From positions 7,737,900 to 7,801,899 of the forward strand of contig CM049322.1 of assembly GCA_026874595.1 (NCBI GenBank): a stretch of 64,000 nucleotides of DNA. Reading direction: 5' to 3'. Shown piece after piece: positions 22,560 to 34,105 of this stretch. Position 1 is the stretch's first letter. Each line of letters begins with the position of its first letter. Under the pieces are notes generated by a model. That model did no database searches. It was not told the DNA's origin and saw nothing but the letters and a program-made list of their open reading frames with translations. The position numbers were made by a program, and so were the translations under genes. This stretch comes from Sipunculus nudus (Eukaryota > Annelida > Sipuncula > Golfingiida > Sipunculidae).

Positions 22560-23674
22560 ACTCTTAGAAAAAAGGGTTCCAACTAGAACCCAAAAGGGTT
22601 CTTCAGAGTGGACTGAGTGGGGAACCTTAAAAGGTTCTTGGTGGAACCCCATGTGTAGGGTTCTTTAAAGAACCTTCAATGCAGTTTTATTTTAGAAAAC
22701 ATTCTAGGATGTCCTATTATACGTTTAGGATAAATTAATTACGTCATATGTCCATACATATTTGATAGAATGTTGATAGATATGCAAAAAAAATATAAAA
22801 TCATTTCTCAAAGAAGGTGGGTAATTGCAAGGATCATAGCTGAATTCATATATATATACTTGTATCCTTTAAATGTGATGAAACCTTGGGGGCGAAATAA
22901 AAATACTGTTTTTAAGGAAACACATTTTTATTTAGAAGTAAAGATCAGTCTGTGAAAAAAAGCAATTACAAAAAGCATTAGCTAATATATGCACGAAAAT
23001 GATGTAAATGACATTTGCTATACAAAGTTCACGAACACCTCACACAGTTCCGAGTCGTTATCTTACACTTAAATAAATTCCCTTGTTAACGTTCAGCGTA
23101 GAGCTTTCATACTTCATGCAAATGTTGTGTTTTACCTGCAAGAATTTCAGTTTTCGTGGTATAAACCAACAATGAAATTGAATATTTCGCACTGTCTCTC
23201 TCATCTGCACACACCAAAAAAGAATCGAACATCCACGATGCGCAGACTGTTCTGTTTTTTTTGTGGGTTTGATATCCGGTGAACGTCAAGAATATATTTT
23301 CGATGAATTATTTGTGTGTATCTGTTTATCTCTTGTGAGTCCAGGTCTTCTTGTGTAGTAATTCTGTAGAAATAATACTTGTCTGCATTACAAAATAAAT
23401 CATATGAAGTCGCCGCAACATATAATCGATACGCAACAGATGATGAAACAAGTCTTGTACGATGTTTCTATGGGGATTACAGCTGATACGCCTTGGTAAG
23501 CGATTCAAACGTATTCCAACCCATAAGCAAAAAGTCCAAACACTGCGATGGTCGACGGTCGAACTCATCTCTGATTCCGTGTCAATATATCCCTTAATTA
23601 CGTGATGCGTACTAGGTTAGGAAGGGTATACGGAGAATCGATCTGTAAAATGTGATTACCTTTTTTCTTAGAGT
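22560..23674. mobile_element. Probable TIR transposon, non-autonomous
   Basis: ACTCTTAGAAAAAAGG at 22560-22575 is inverted at 23659-23674 (CCTTTTTTCTTAGAGT), one mismatch in 16. The left end continues into internal AAGGGTTC/GAACC repeats that can fold (22574-22675). Ends of the ACTCTTAGAAAAAAGGGTTC kind are known in fish genomes as well. No transposase frame is visible and no target duplication is certain. Confidence 0.6.
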
Positions 23675-23765
23675 GTACGTACATTAACACGGTTTTCTTA
23701 TCATTTGTATTTAAAATTAAAATTGACGGGAATCAGTGAAAACAAAACTACATAGATACTTTTCC

Positions 23766-23766
<1 letters not shown>

Positions 23767-23811
<45 letters not shown>

Positions 23812-23865
23812 TGAGAGAGAGAGAGAGTGAGAGAGAGAGAGAGAGTGAGTGTGTGTGTGGGTTCT
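23767..23865. repeat. (TA)n(GA)n(TG)n compound microsatellite
   Basis: TA run, then interrupted GA run, then short TG run. Open frames on both strands here are dipeptide repeats. Confidence 0.95.
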
Positions 23866-24120
23866 TTTTTCCCCTTTGTCATCGTACATTTAATTTTGCA
23901 TGCATGTTAACCGAGCTGCATACGACATTTAAAAATATTGAACATAGACCTCGATAACTTTAGGTTACCATGAATGCCTGACTGGACTTGGGAATAATCT
24001 GGATACTGCACGTTTTTTTCCTTAGGTCTGAGCAACCGTGGGAGAGAAACGCCCTTGAGCGTTGGAGTGAAATACTCGTTTTACCGGTCTGAAAAAAGGG
24101 TTGCGGGAACCTTGGTATAA

Positions 24121-24152
24121 CCAAGGAGTTTACAGTCCTGTAAACTCCTTGG
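24121..24152. repeat. 15-bp perfect inverted repeat (hairpin)
   Basis: CCAAGGAGTTTACAG (24121-24135) and CTGTAAACTCCTTGG (24138-24152) are exact reverse complements with a 2-base gap. A related but diverged sequence lies at about 34180-34233 (ACCAAGGAAGC .. GAGTTTACAGTAAACTGTAA), so it may be part of a dispersed element. Confidence 0.85.
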
Positions 24153-24474
24153 TATAACTATCAAAACAATGACTTACAACTTCAAAAAAATTAAATTGAT
24201 CATCTATTGTAACAATTGTTAAGGAATAAAAGTAGGTGTCATAGTGGGTACTTACATTTATTAAGTAATATCATATTAGTATTAGACATAAAAAACAATG
24301 AAATCAAATATTTGAAACTAAAATAACCTGACCTATCTACCAATGCTGCTTCGAGATCAAGTGTGGAAGCGAGTGTTCTTTTATCATTGGCTCATCAGTA
24401 TTCCGCCTGAGGCTGAGCCGGTTTTTAAAAATCGGCGGCGGCTGGCGGCTTAAGAAATTAATCGGCGCCGGCTT

Positions 24475-26562
24475 ACTCATAAAATAAACGGCAGTGGCTT
24501 GCTAATAAGATAAACGGCAGTGGCAGGCTGATAAAATAAACGGCGGTGGCTGGCTGATAAAATAAACGGCGGCGGCTTGCTGATAAAATAAACGGGGGCG
24601 CTTGCTGATATAAGATAAACTGCGACGGCTTGCTGATAAAATAAACGGCGGTAGCCAGCTGATAAAACACACGGCGGCAGCTTGCTGATAAGATAAGCGG
24701 CGACGGCTTGCTGATAAAATAAACGGCAGCGGCTTGCTGATAAAATACACGGCGGCGGCTTGCTGATAAAATAAACGGCGCCGGCTTACTGATAAAATAA
24801 ACGGCGGCGGCCTACTGATAAAATACACGGCGGCTGCTTGCTGATAAAATAAACGGCTAGGGCTGGCTGATAAAATACACGGCGACGGCTTGCTGATAAA
24901 ATTAACGGGGGCGGCTAGCTGATATGATAAACGGCGACGTCTTGCTGATAAAATAAACGACGGGGGCATGCTGATAAAATAAACGGGGACGGCTTGCTGA
25001 TGTGATAAACGGCGCCGGCTTACTGATAAAATAAATGGCGCCGGCTTACTGATAAAATAAACGGCGCCGGCTAGCTGATAAAATACACGGCGGCTGCTTG
25101 CTGATGAAATAAACGGATCGGGCTGGCTGATAAAATACACGGCGACGGCTTGTCGATAAAATAAACGGCGGCGGTTTGCTGTTAAAATTAACGGGGGCGG
25201 CTTGCTGATATGATAAACGGCGGCTGCTTGCTGATAAAATAAACGGCTAGGGCTGGCTGATAAAATAAACGGGGACGGCTTGCTGATATAATAAACGACG
25301 GCGGCATGCTGATAAAATAAACGGTGACGGCTTGCTGATAAAATAAATGGCACCGGCTTACTGATAAAATAAACGGCGCCGGCTAGCTGATAAAATACAC
25401 GGCGGCTGCTTGCTGATGAAATAAACGGCTCGGGCTGGCTGATAAAATACACGGCGACGGCTTGTTGATAAAATAAACGGCGGCGGTCTGCTGTTAAAAT
25501 AAATGGCGCCGGCTTACTGATAAAATAAATGGCGCCGGCTAGCTGATAAAATACACGGCGGCTGCTTGCTGATGAAATAATGGCTCGGGCTGGCTGATAA
25601 AATACACGGCGACGGCTTGTTGATAAAATAAACGGCGGCGGTTTGCTGTTAAAATTAACGGGGACGGCTTGCTGATATGATAAACGGCGACGGCTTGCTG
25701 ATAAAATAAACGGCGGCGGCATGATGATAAAATAAATGGCGCCGGCTTACTGATAAAATAAACGGCGCCGGCTAGCTGATAAAATACACGGCGGCTGCTT
25801 GCTGATGAAATAAACGGCTCGGGCTGGCTAATAAAATAAACGGGGACGGCTTGCTGATATAATAAACGACGGCGGCATGCTGATAAAATAAACGGTGACG
25901 GCTTGCTGATAAAATAAATGGCACCGGCTTACTGATAAAATAAATGGCGCCGGCTAGCTGATAAAATACACGGCGGCTGCTTGCTGATGAAATAATGGCT
26001 CGGGCTGGCTGATAAAATACATGGCGACGGCTTGTTGATAAAATAAACGGCGGCGGTTTGCTGTTAAAATTAACGGGGGCGGCTTGCTGATATGATAAAC
26101 GGCGACGGCTTGCTGATAAAAAAACGGCGCCGGCTAGCTGATAAAATACACGGCGGCTGCTTGCTGATGAAATAAACGGCTCGGGCTGGCTGATAAAATA
26201 CACGGCGACGGCTTGTTGATAAAATAAACGTCGGCGGTCTGCTGTTAAAATAAATGGCGCCGGCTTACTGATAAAATAAATGGCGCCGGCTAGCTGATAA
26301 AATACACGGCGGCTGCTTGCTGATGAAATAATGGCTCGGGCTGGCTGATAAAATACACGGCGACGGCTTGTTGATAAAATAAACGGCGGCGGTTTGCTGT
26401 TAAAATTAACTGGGGCGGCTTGCTGATATGATAAACGGCGACGGCTTGCTGATAAAATAAACGGCGGCGGCATGATGATAAAATAAACGGGGACGGCTTG
26501 CTGATATGATAAACGGCGACAGCTTGCTGATAAAGTAAATGGCGTTGGCTTGCTGATTAAAT
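24475..26562. repeat. 26-bp satellite-like array with higher-order structure (about 80 copies)
   Basis: Unit CTGATAAAATAAACGGCGGC followed by GGCTTG, repeated for 2.1 kb. Variant monomers recur in fixed order (GGCGCCGGCTAGCTGATAAA, then a GGCTGCTTGCTGATGAAATA type, then a GGCTCGGGCTGGCTG type, then a GGTTTGCTGTTAAAAT type), so blocks of several monomers have been duplicated as units. Three 26-bp monomers equal 26 codons, giving stop-free minus-strand frames of 406 and 233 codons (24502-25722; 25772-26473) that encode only a repeating FILSASRRRLFYQQAAAVYF pattern. These are not called as genes. There is no start context, flanking exon or domain. Confidence 0.95.
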
Positions 26563-27192
26563 AGTTGACAGCGCCTCCATGGCGCAGTTCAGTGGCGACT
26601 TCCAGGTCTGTATATCATCCTACAGCACAATTGTCTATGCAAGAAAAATATAAATATATATTTTACATAAACTGAATACTATTCCTTGAAGAAAAACAAT
26701 TTTTTCTGTTATTTTTTTTCACAAAAAAACATGAGGTTGTGTGATTTGTTAAAAATAATTGGCACTGTCCATTAGCACTATCAACACGGCAGTGACGTCA
26801 AACACTGTGAAAACTCCTTTGACTGAAAATTCTAGATCTAATAAAAAAATTAGTATCTTTGCCTCTGTCAGCTTTAAATTTTCAGGAAAGAATAAGAACA
26901 GTAAGTATTGCCAGATTTAAGCAATTTCTAAATTTTACCTATGACGTCACACTTTGCCCCAGTCTCTCTTCTTGATGCAAGACACCGTGCACATTACACC
27001 ACCACGTGCTAATAGGTTTGCCTCACCTTCCTTCTGCTGTCACCTTCAGTTATATTTATAAATTTGATAATGTGAAGGTCAGCCAAGCTGACATGGAGAC
27101 CTGCCGCAGGCTTAGGATTCTTGAAGTGGAGTGTCCAGTGGCATGACCTATTTCTGCTGGCTGGAGGTCCTGAACAAACACGAGAGTTTAAT

Positions 27193-27196
<4 letters not shown>

Positions 27197-27234
<38 letters not shown>
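27197..27234. repeat. (TA)n microsatellite
   Basis: About 38 bases of TA dinucleotide. Confidence 0.95.
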
Positions 27235-27237
<3 letters not shown>

Positions 27238-27707
27238 TCATCTTTAGTTTATGTGTTTTACTGAGATGTAGGGATATTTTTGGTATATCTGTGTGTATGG
27301 GTTTGCGTGTATGTGTGTATATGTATTTGAATATTTAGTTTATTCTCGAAACAGATAAACATTGCTTACAATCATATATTTCAGTTATATAAAACCAAAA
27401 AGCGGGTACTGGCAATGAGTAAGATCACGCTCCGGTCGGGTTGTCCTCTCCACAGTTGTGTTATTTCTCAGGATGAACGCATGGGGGCACTCCAGTATCG
27501 GGCACAAGACCCCATGTTGTACCTTTATTATTTATATATTATCTCCGGGTGAGGGGAATGTTATTCTCTATTGATTAAAAAAATAAAAAAAAGTGTACTT
27601 TATGAGTTTATGTACCCGATCATGGCGGCATCAGTCTAATTTGTCGTGTTATTTTTTATTCTTCCAAGCCAATTCGTTGCCTCCGCTAGGAGATACGTCC
27701 GCCCCGT

Positions 27708-28031
27708 TCATTCGTGTGTTGGTTTGCTTTTTCTCATATTAATCACGCCATCGTGAACGGAATCACGTAAAAGTTTAAGGTCAGTCCCGGAATGGGCAAA
27801 GGGAGATTCGATTAGATTGTAGACCTGGCACATGATGCCATGATGTCTAGTTTCGTGTACTTTTATTCTATGTTCCTGGCGTAGCATACAATCAAAGTAG
27901 CTCCGGCCGATGTTATACAAGTACATTTCTGGTGTCCAATGATAGTAAACATATAGTCCTGCAGGTGAAGTGCTTGTGGTTAGTACCTTGACCGGGGTAT
28001 CAGAGAGTGGTTTGTATGGGACGCAAACCAT
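27708..28031 (-). CDS. Unrecognised 107-residue open frame, possible exon or gene remnant
   Basis: Minus-strand frame beginning MVCVPYKPLSDTPVKVLTTS and ending NMRKSKPTHE, with mixed, non-repetitive composition including five His residues and two Cys, unlike the repeat-derived frames nearby. An in-frame TAG lies four codons upstream of the Met. No known domain is evident and no splice partner was identified. It may be a decayed exon or a chance frame. Confidence 0.2.
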   Translation of the reverse strand: MVCVPYKPLSDTPVKVLTTSTSPAGLYVYYHWTPEMYLYNIGRSYFDCMLRQEHRIKVHETRHHGIMCQVYNLIESPFAHSGTDLKLLRDSVHDGVINMRKSKPTHE

Positions 28032-28194
28032 TACCGTTGGACACTAGTTCAAATGTCTGTTAGACTTCGCATCAGACCACCAAGGTCTGACTGTGAGGTT
28101 TCAATCTTTTTGTTCTTTATTAGGAAGTTTTTATGGTTTTTGTTTTCTTTTTCACATCTGAGCACGGGTTTGCTTGTTTATTGTATAACTCAGT

Positions 28195-28340
28195 GATGCA
28201 ATCAAGTCCTCACCCTCCTGGTCCGAGTTCAGGCCATTCGAGTCTAATTCAAGAGTCCTTGAGGTTCGAGTCCAAGTTCACCTTCTTTGAGCCCGAGTCT
28301 TTTGGAACCTGGGTCAAAGTCCGAGTCCGAGCCAAATACA
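28195..28340. repeat. Degenerate GAGTCC/GTCCGAGT short repeat
   Basis: Clustered variants of CGAGTCC, GAGTTC and GTCCGAGTCCGAG over about 145 bases. The open frame at 28133-28351 follows from this composition. Probably part of a transposon subterminal region. Confidence 0.55.
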
Positions 28341-28351
28341 AACATCCTTGA

Positions 28352-30663
28352 AATCCAATTTAAGTAGAAATATCAGATCATCATGAACATTTCAAAGTTA
28401 GTTCACACATACTTGTTCGATAATGGTTGATTTCATTTTTTGCTCACAATGGTAAGCAAATTTTGTATATAAAGTGCTGTTATTTTGTAATATTTTGTTA
28501 CTAGTTCTCACATGATAAACAAGATAAACATTTTAGAGAAACATTAATGTAACTAAAACATGGACTGAAATCATAAATAGTCTGTGCTTCAACAAATAAA
28601 ATTGTCACAATTAATATTCACTAATATATAGAAACCCTCAGTTTGATAAAAAGTCGGGAAAACATGAAGGCATATTTCTCTTTGTACGACTAACCATATC
28701 TTCTCAATTACTTCATCATGTTAATTTTTAGTCCCCTTTTACGTGATTTACTTTACATTCTTTATGCAATCTACATTAATATTTTTATGTCATAGGATCT
28801 TCCACGGACACTTTATCCACGTACCACCTTTCTTTTTTCCTATCACATATCTAAAACAGTAGCAAAATTACCGCAATCGGTAAATAAACGGATCTCCTAT
28901 GCAAATACTGGCTACACGATTATCATAGTGAAAAATTCGCAATGTGAAAAACTAATTTAAGAAATAGACAAATTCGTCTACACTGATAACTGTTTCTTCA
29001 TGTGATATCCATAGTTTATTTTCTTATATGTATATATAGGGAGAAAGGGATGGGAGTGAACGGGAGATCAAGCAACCCTTTAAGAAGTAATGGAAGGAAA
29101 ACAAACGAGAGAGAGATAACAAAAATAAATGCTCGACAGCTCGAAAAATCTTAATTATTTCGGTATGTGATAATATCAATAATTAATATTGAGCGATTAC
29201 AGTGTTTGGATAATGTAGAACAGGCAATAGTAGCAGGAGGACAATGCAGTGTAATAATCTAAAATAATGCAAATATGCGAGTCTCGTTTCCTTAAAGAAA
29301 AAAATATAGAAAATAAATACACATAGTATAACATAATTAAAATCAAGGAATATGTTAAGGACATAATTGTAAGTTATTTTTATTTAATACATAAAATACG
29401 AGCTTCTGTTCAAGTAGATTCACATGAAAGTTAATATAAGCGACAATTCACAGCCGCAACAAACCTGCATTGTATGTGCAGACGCTTCCATCCAGACCAA
29501 GCCAATCTTCACCACGCCCATGTACCCTAAGCTTGCTCATTAGGACCGTAATCAATATAAATGCCTGTAATCCCGGCTACCCCAATGCTTGTATGGACGT
29601 TGGTAGCCAGAAAATAAGTCAGTAGCCGTCTGTAATAGCTACTAATGATAACCCACATGTTTAAACACTAAAACATGCTTTAAGATAAAAGTTCGTCAAG
29701 AACATGACCAACATCACGCTTCTGTATGACGACATGGGAATTCCAGTTTCCCAATAATATTGATAGCTAGCCTTCCAGCATACCTCACACGGCAGTCAGA
29801 GAACGCTAGGCCATATAACGTAAAAGTAAAGTTTATAAAATTTTGAGATTAATAGTATTATTTTCTATTTACTTTTCTAGTCCAAGGTCTAGTAGGTCTA
29901 ACAAATACTTGGTTATTCCTAGGTGATATACGGTATAAAGTTGTTATTGTACATCTGTAGTGACATATGGTACAAACCTTTTACTGTACATCTTTTCTGG
30001 AAGGAAATATATGATCAAAGATACAATAAACGGTATGTAATGTGTTGCACGTTAAAACCAATATATATTGAGAGTTTCACATGTGTACCGTATGCTGTTT
30101 GGTTTTCCATAATATCTCTTTATTATTTGTTGTCCACCGTATATTGACCATTTAGATTATACAAAACCTCTTTAATTCCTAAAGGGACACAACACGTCAT
30201 TTAGTGTTTTCCTTAATTCAACCCAGTATTGAATATACGTTCAGAGAAATTATATACAGTGTATGTTTGTTGGTGGCTACCAGGAATGGATTTTTCTTTA
30301 GCCTGGCCTAACGCAAACGAACGCGCTCCAAGTAAGCGAGCTAGTTCCCGGCGTGTAAAAACCTCTTGTGTAAACTTATCAATAGGCAAGCAGTAAGCTC
30401 GTAAGCCCGAATGCTGACGTGGCGCTTACAGCAGGTCGCTTAATTGGTTGGTTGCAGGCTGAGAGACGCCTCAGATTTAGAGAAATCTTGGAAGAAACGT
30501 AAGTTTCATTTAAGACTGTTTGGTTAGGTGTAAATTTGCATCAATGTTTATGAACGTTTGTGGCCATTCCAAGTATCATACATGTTTTCTGCCTGGTTTA
30601 AACCCTACTTGTTCAAGGATTTGATTAGCGTAGTCATGCCGAGCCAAGGTTTTCCTTGTTTTA
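28352..30663. other. No gene recognised; GC-richer patch near 30310-30500
   Basis: Mostly AT-rich and featureless. 30310-30500 is richer in GC and CpG (ACGCAAACGAACGCGCTCC, GACGTGGCGCTTACAGC) and ends in AAAC-GTAAGT, a good splice-donor consensus at about 30499. An untranslated first exon is conceivable but cannot be supported further. Confidence 0.3.
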
Positions 30664-32307
30664 TTAGCTCAGCTGAGCTAAAGCCGAATGATGTATAGGA
30701 ATGGCTCTTTGTCCGTCGACGGTCCGTCCGTCCGTCCGTTCGTCCGTCCGTCTGTCTGACTGACTGTCCGTCCGTACGTTAGACTGGGACGTTTTGACAC
30801 CGTTGAATCTAGAATCTTTGACTGTATATCAAGGGTTGTCTCCTTGGACACCTAAAATTAGGTCACTGTGAGCTATATCCTCCGAGCTGTGGGGCTTGTA
30901 AGTACCCCTCAGAATAATTAAAAATTGATACAAAACCTCCAGTATCTTGATAATTATTGCATGGATTGTCCTGAATCTGGCCCAGAATATTGGCCATGGC
31001 TAGGGTTGTAAGTTCCCGAAAACTGGTAGAGTGACCTGCAATTTTTCTAATTTTTACGATTTTTTTAACTGTGCCCGTCCAAGGACAACAATTATGGCAG
31101 TTTCTCAACAATGGTCTCACCTAGTGTCCCGAAACCTGTGAGTTTATTGATTAGGACTAGTTGCTTTAGTTCCTGAAGACTGGTTGCCCACATGTATTTT
31201 TTTCTATTTTATGAATTTCTTTACTTTATTTTGATACAACCAAATTATATTGATACTTTCCGATTTTCAGCTGGTTTCATCTAGTGTCCTGAAACCTTGT
31301 GTTTTCTTAGGCACCACTTAAAATAACCGTGCGTTATAGTTATCACCCTGTCTGTTCGTATGTTCGTCTCTCTGTGTCCGTCATATTTATTTCCTGAAGA
31401 TAAGTCCAGTTCGGATTGACATATCAGTTTCAAACTAGAATTATATATGGCCCACCTCTAACGCGAGAACTCTATTGATTTTTGTTTCGTGAGAACAAAG
31501 GTCAATTTCATAGGTTTCACGTATTTATAAATTATGGTGGATGCATTTAACCCAAACCTTTCATCCGAAACTTTTCATCTTACAGATTTTGCTCACCTGC
31601 TAACAATGGAATAAATGTTTGGATTTTGGGATCAAGGTCACAGAAGCCATCTGTCCATGTATTTGTTATTAAATGATAACTCCAGTTTGGATTAACATAT
31701 TGGTTTCAAATTGATTTTTAAATGGTCCACCAATAAAGTAAGATCCCGTTTATTTTGAGGTCATGAGGTCAAAGGTTAAGACTATAGGACCTACTTTAAA
31801 AAGATTGTGGATGCATTTTAAGCCGAACTTTTAATCATAAACTTCAATCTTCCACATAATGTTCATCTGCCAATATTGGAAACAAATTTGGATTTTGGGG
31901 GTTTAAAGATCAAAGGGTCAAGGTCACAGGATCCTCCTCGTGAAAAGGCTCGTGGAACCATTTTAAGCCAAACCGTTTGACCAGAACTTTTGCATCTTGC
32001 ATATATGGCTTACACACTCATGGATGAAGAATCATATCAATTTTGAGGTCACGGGGTCAAAGGTCAAGGCGACGGGAACCACTTCTTGAAAACGTTTATA
32101 GACTCATTTTAAACCAAGTCATTTGACCAAAACCTTCATCTTTCACATTTGGCTCAACCACACACAGAAGAACCCTATTGAGTTCGAGACTTCAGAGTCA
32201 AAGGTCAAGTTCAGAGAGTTTCCCTGCTCATTGTCTCACTCTGTAATACACCCAGTATAATTATGCTCCTGTGTGAGGGGATGCTCCGCTTTGCAGTGCT
32301 CTTGTTG
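30664..32307. mobile_element. Large dispersed element of the AGCTCAGCTGAGCT family
   Basis: Starts with the perfect 18-bp palindrome TTAGCTCAGCTGAGCTAA (30664-30681), followed by a GTCC tetranucleotide run (30711-30775) and a TAGAATCTTTGACTG-type stretch. It ends near GCAGTGCTCTTGTTG at 32307. The same order of motifs recurs at 38242, 40660 and 44462. The 3' part carries repeated GGTCAAAGGTCAAGGTCAC blocks. No coding frame, so it is non-autonomous. Confidence 0.65.
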
Positions 32308-32476
32308 TATTATAAAATGGTATCAGGCCGCAATTTCATGTATTCGAAGTAAAATATATACTTATCAGATTAAGTTTGAGGTTATGAATTTTGGGACTTA
32401 CTTATTTCAACCTAAGGGCTTAACCTGAATTGAATCAACACAAGAAAATAACACCAGTTTATAAATTTGATAAATA

Positions 32477-32524
<48 letters not shown>

Positions 32525-34049
32525 ATATGTATATATATACAGTCAACTATACATTCTCCTGTTACAATTCAAAAAGTTATGTAAGAAAACAGAAAACACT
32601 TGTAAATGTGTATATATAATTTCTAAATCGGAAATACAACCACAAAAATATTAATATTAATTAATTGATTTTTCATGCCGCGAGCGTTCTTGAACCATTT
32701 CCACACAAGCAAGCTATTTTCCAGTATCATGTTTCTTTCTAACTTAAAATTCAGTTTTTAAAATTCGATTCTCTAAAAAAATATATAATTTTATTCTTAA
32801 ACATGAAGGAAACACAGTAAAGGAAAAAGACAAAAAAATGGTTTTGAGATATTGTCAAATAGTTTAATATTAACCCATTAAAAAGTGGTTTCCTAATACT
32901 GGTTTCTTATATCTGTGTTCCATTTAAAAATTTTCAATTTGCAAATCTGTTTAAATCCCATATGAAATAAATGTGAATTGCATTAACACATATGCCATTA
33001 GAAGAGCTCTGTCCCAGGTGTAAAATGATATATACTTTATGGTGCATTTGAAACATCCCTTTGATTGATTTTAAATTGAGGGGATTTTGCCAGCGATACT
33101 ACCTTAATTGATTTTTAATGCCACGGTGATTTTTATTTTTTGAGAATTCTAGGTGCGAATTTTGCAGATCTGGCACGAATACGTTATTATGTGTTCGGCC
33201 CTTGTATGTGTGTGTGTTAATTTATGGACACATATTTGTGTTTATGTGTGTATTTAAGCGTGACCCGGATTGTCGTGAATTGAAGGTCCTTAGCGATACT
33301 GTCTTAACCCAAGGTGTCCCTTAGCCGATATGTTCACAGACTAGCAGACATGTATATACAAATATGAAAGCTTCTGGGGCCATATTTCTCTTACCTGTTA
33401 TTTCTATACATATCATTATTGAATGATAGTTGTACACCTGCTGATTAATATTAGGTGTTATCTGCTGTTGTTGCCAATTATGGTTTTATATTTCGTACAT
33501 GAGACTCTAATCATCAGGGAATCACGTTCTTCTTTATATTTTACTTCTGTCAGTATATAAAGCAAGCGCCGGGCATTATTTATATTACAAAATTAAAAAA
33601 AAGAAAGCATCTTCAGAATGTAAAATGTCATATAAATATATACCGATATGTAGGTAAGCTGATTTGTATATGTGTTTATATACACATATGCGTATGCTTA
33701 TGTATATATATATATGTGTGTGTGTGTGTGTATGCGTGTGTGAATGTGTATTGATGTAGATAGACATGTATACACGTGTTTCTGTGATTATAAATATATA
33801 TATATATTCCCACATATATAAAAATATAAATGTGTGTTAGTATATATATGCTCACTCTACAAACAGATAAGTCAGATAAATTTACCAAAATCAAGTTAGT
33901 TGTTTCAACAAATATATAAGAAAATTTGTAAACTTCACTCAATATTTTGGCATTTTCTTAAGAGAACATGCATATAATAACTTATATAAAAAGATATATA
34001 TACATACATATATATATATATTACCAATAAATGTGAAGGTAAATTTCCA

Positions 34050-34105
<56 letters not shown>

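Larger units (their letters stand above)
26563..28180. other. No gene recognised
   Basis: AT-rich. Includes a (TA)n tract at 27197-27234 and a minus-strand 107-codon frame at 27708-28031, listed separately. Confidence 0.4.

Noticed and set aside
24502-26473. Minus-strand open frames of 406 and 233 codons
   Set aside because: They are read entirely through the 26-bp array; the peptide is just the monomer translated in three phases, with no domain, splice site or unique sequence.
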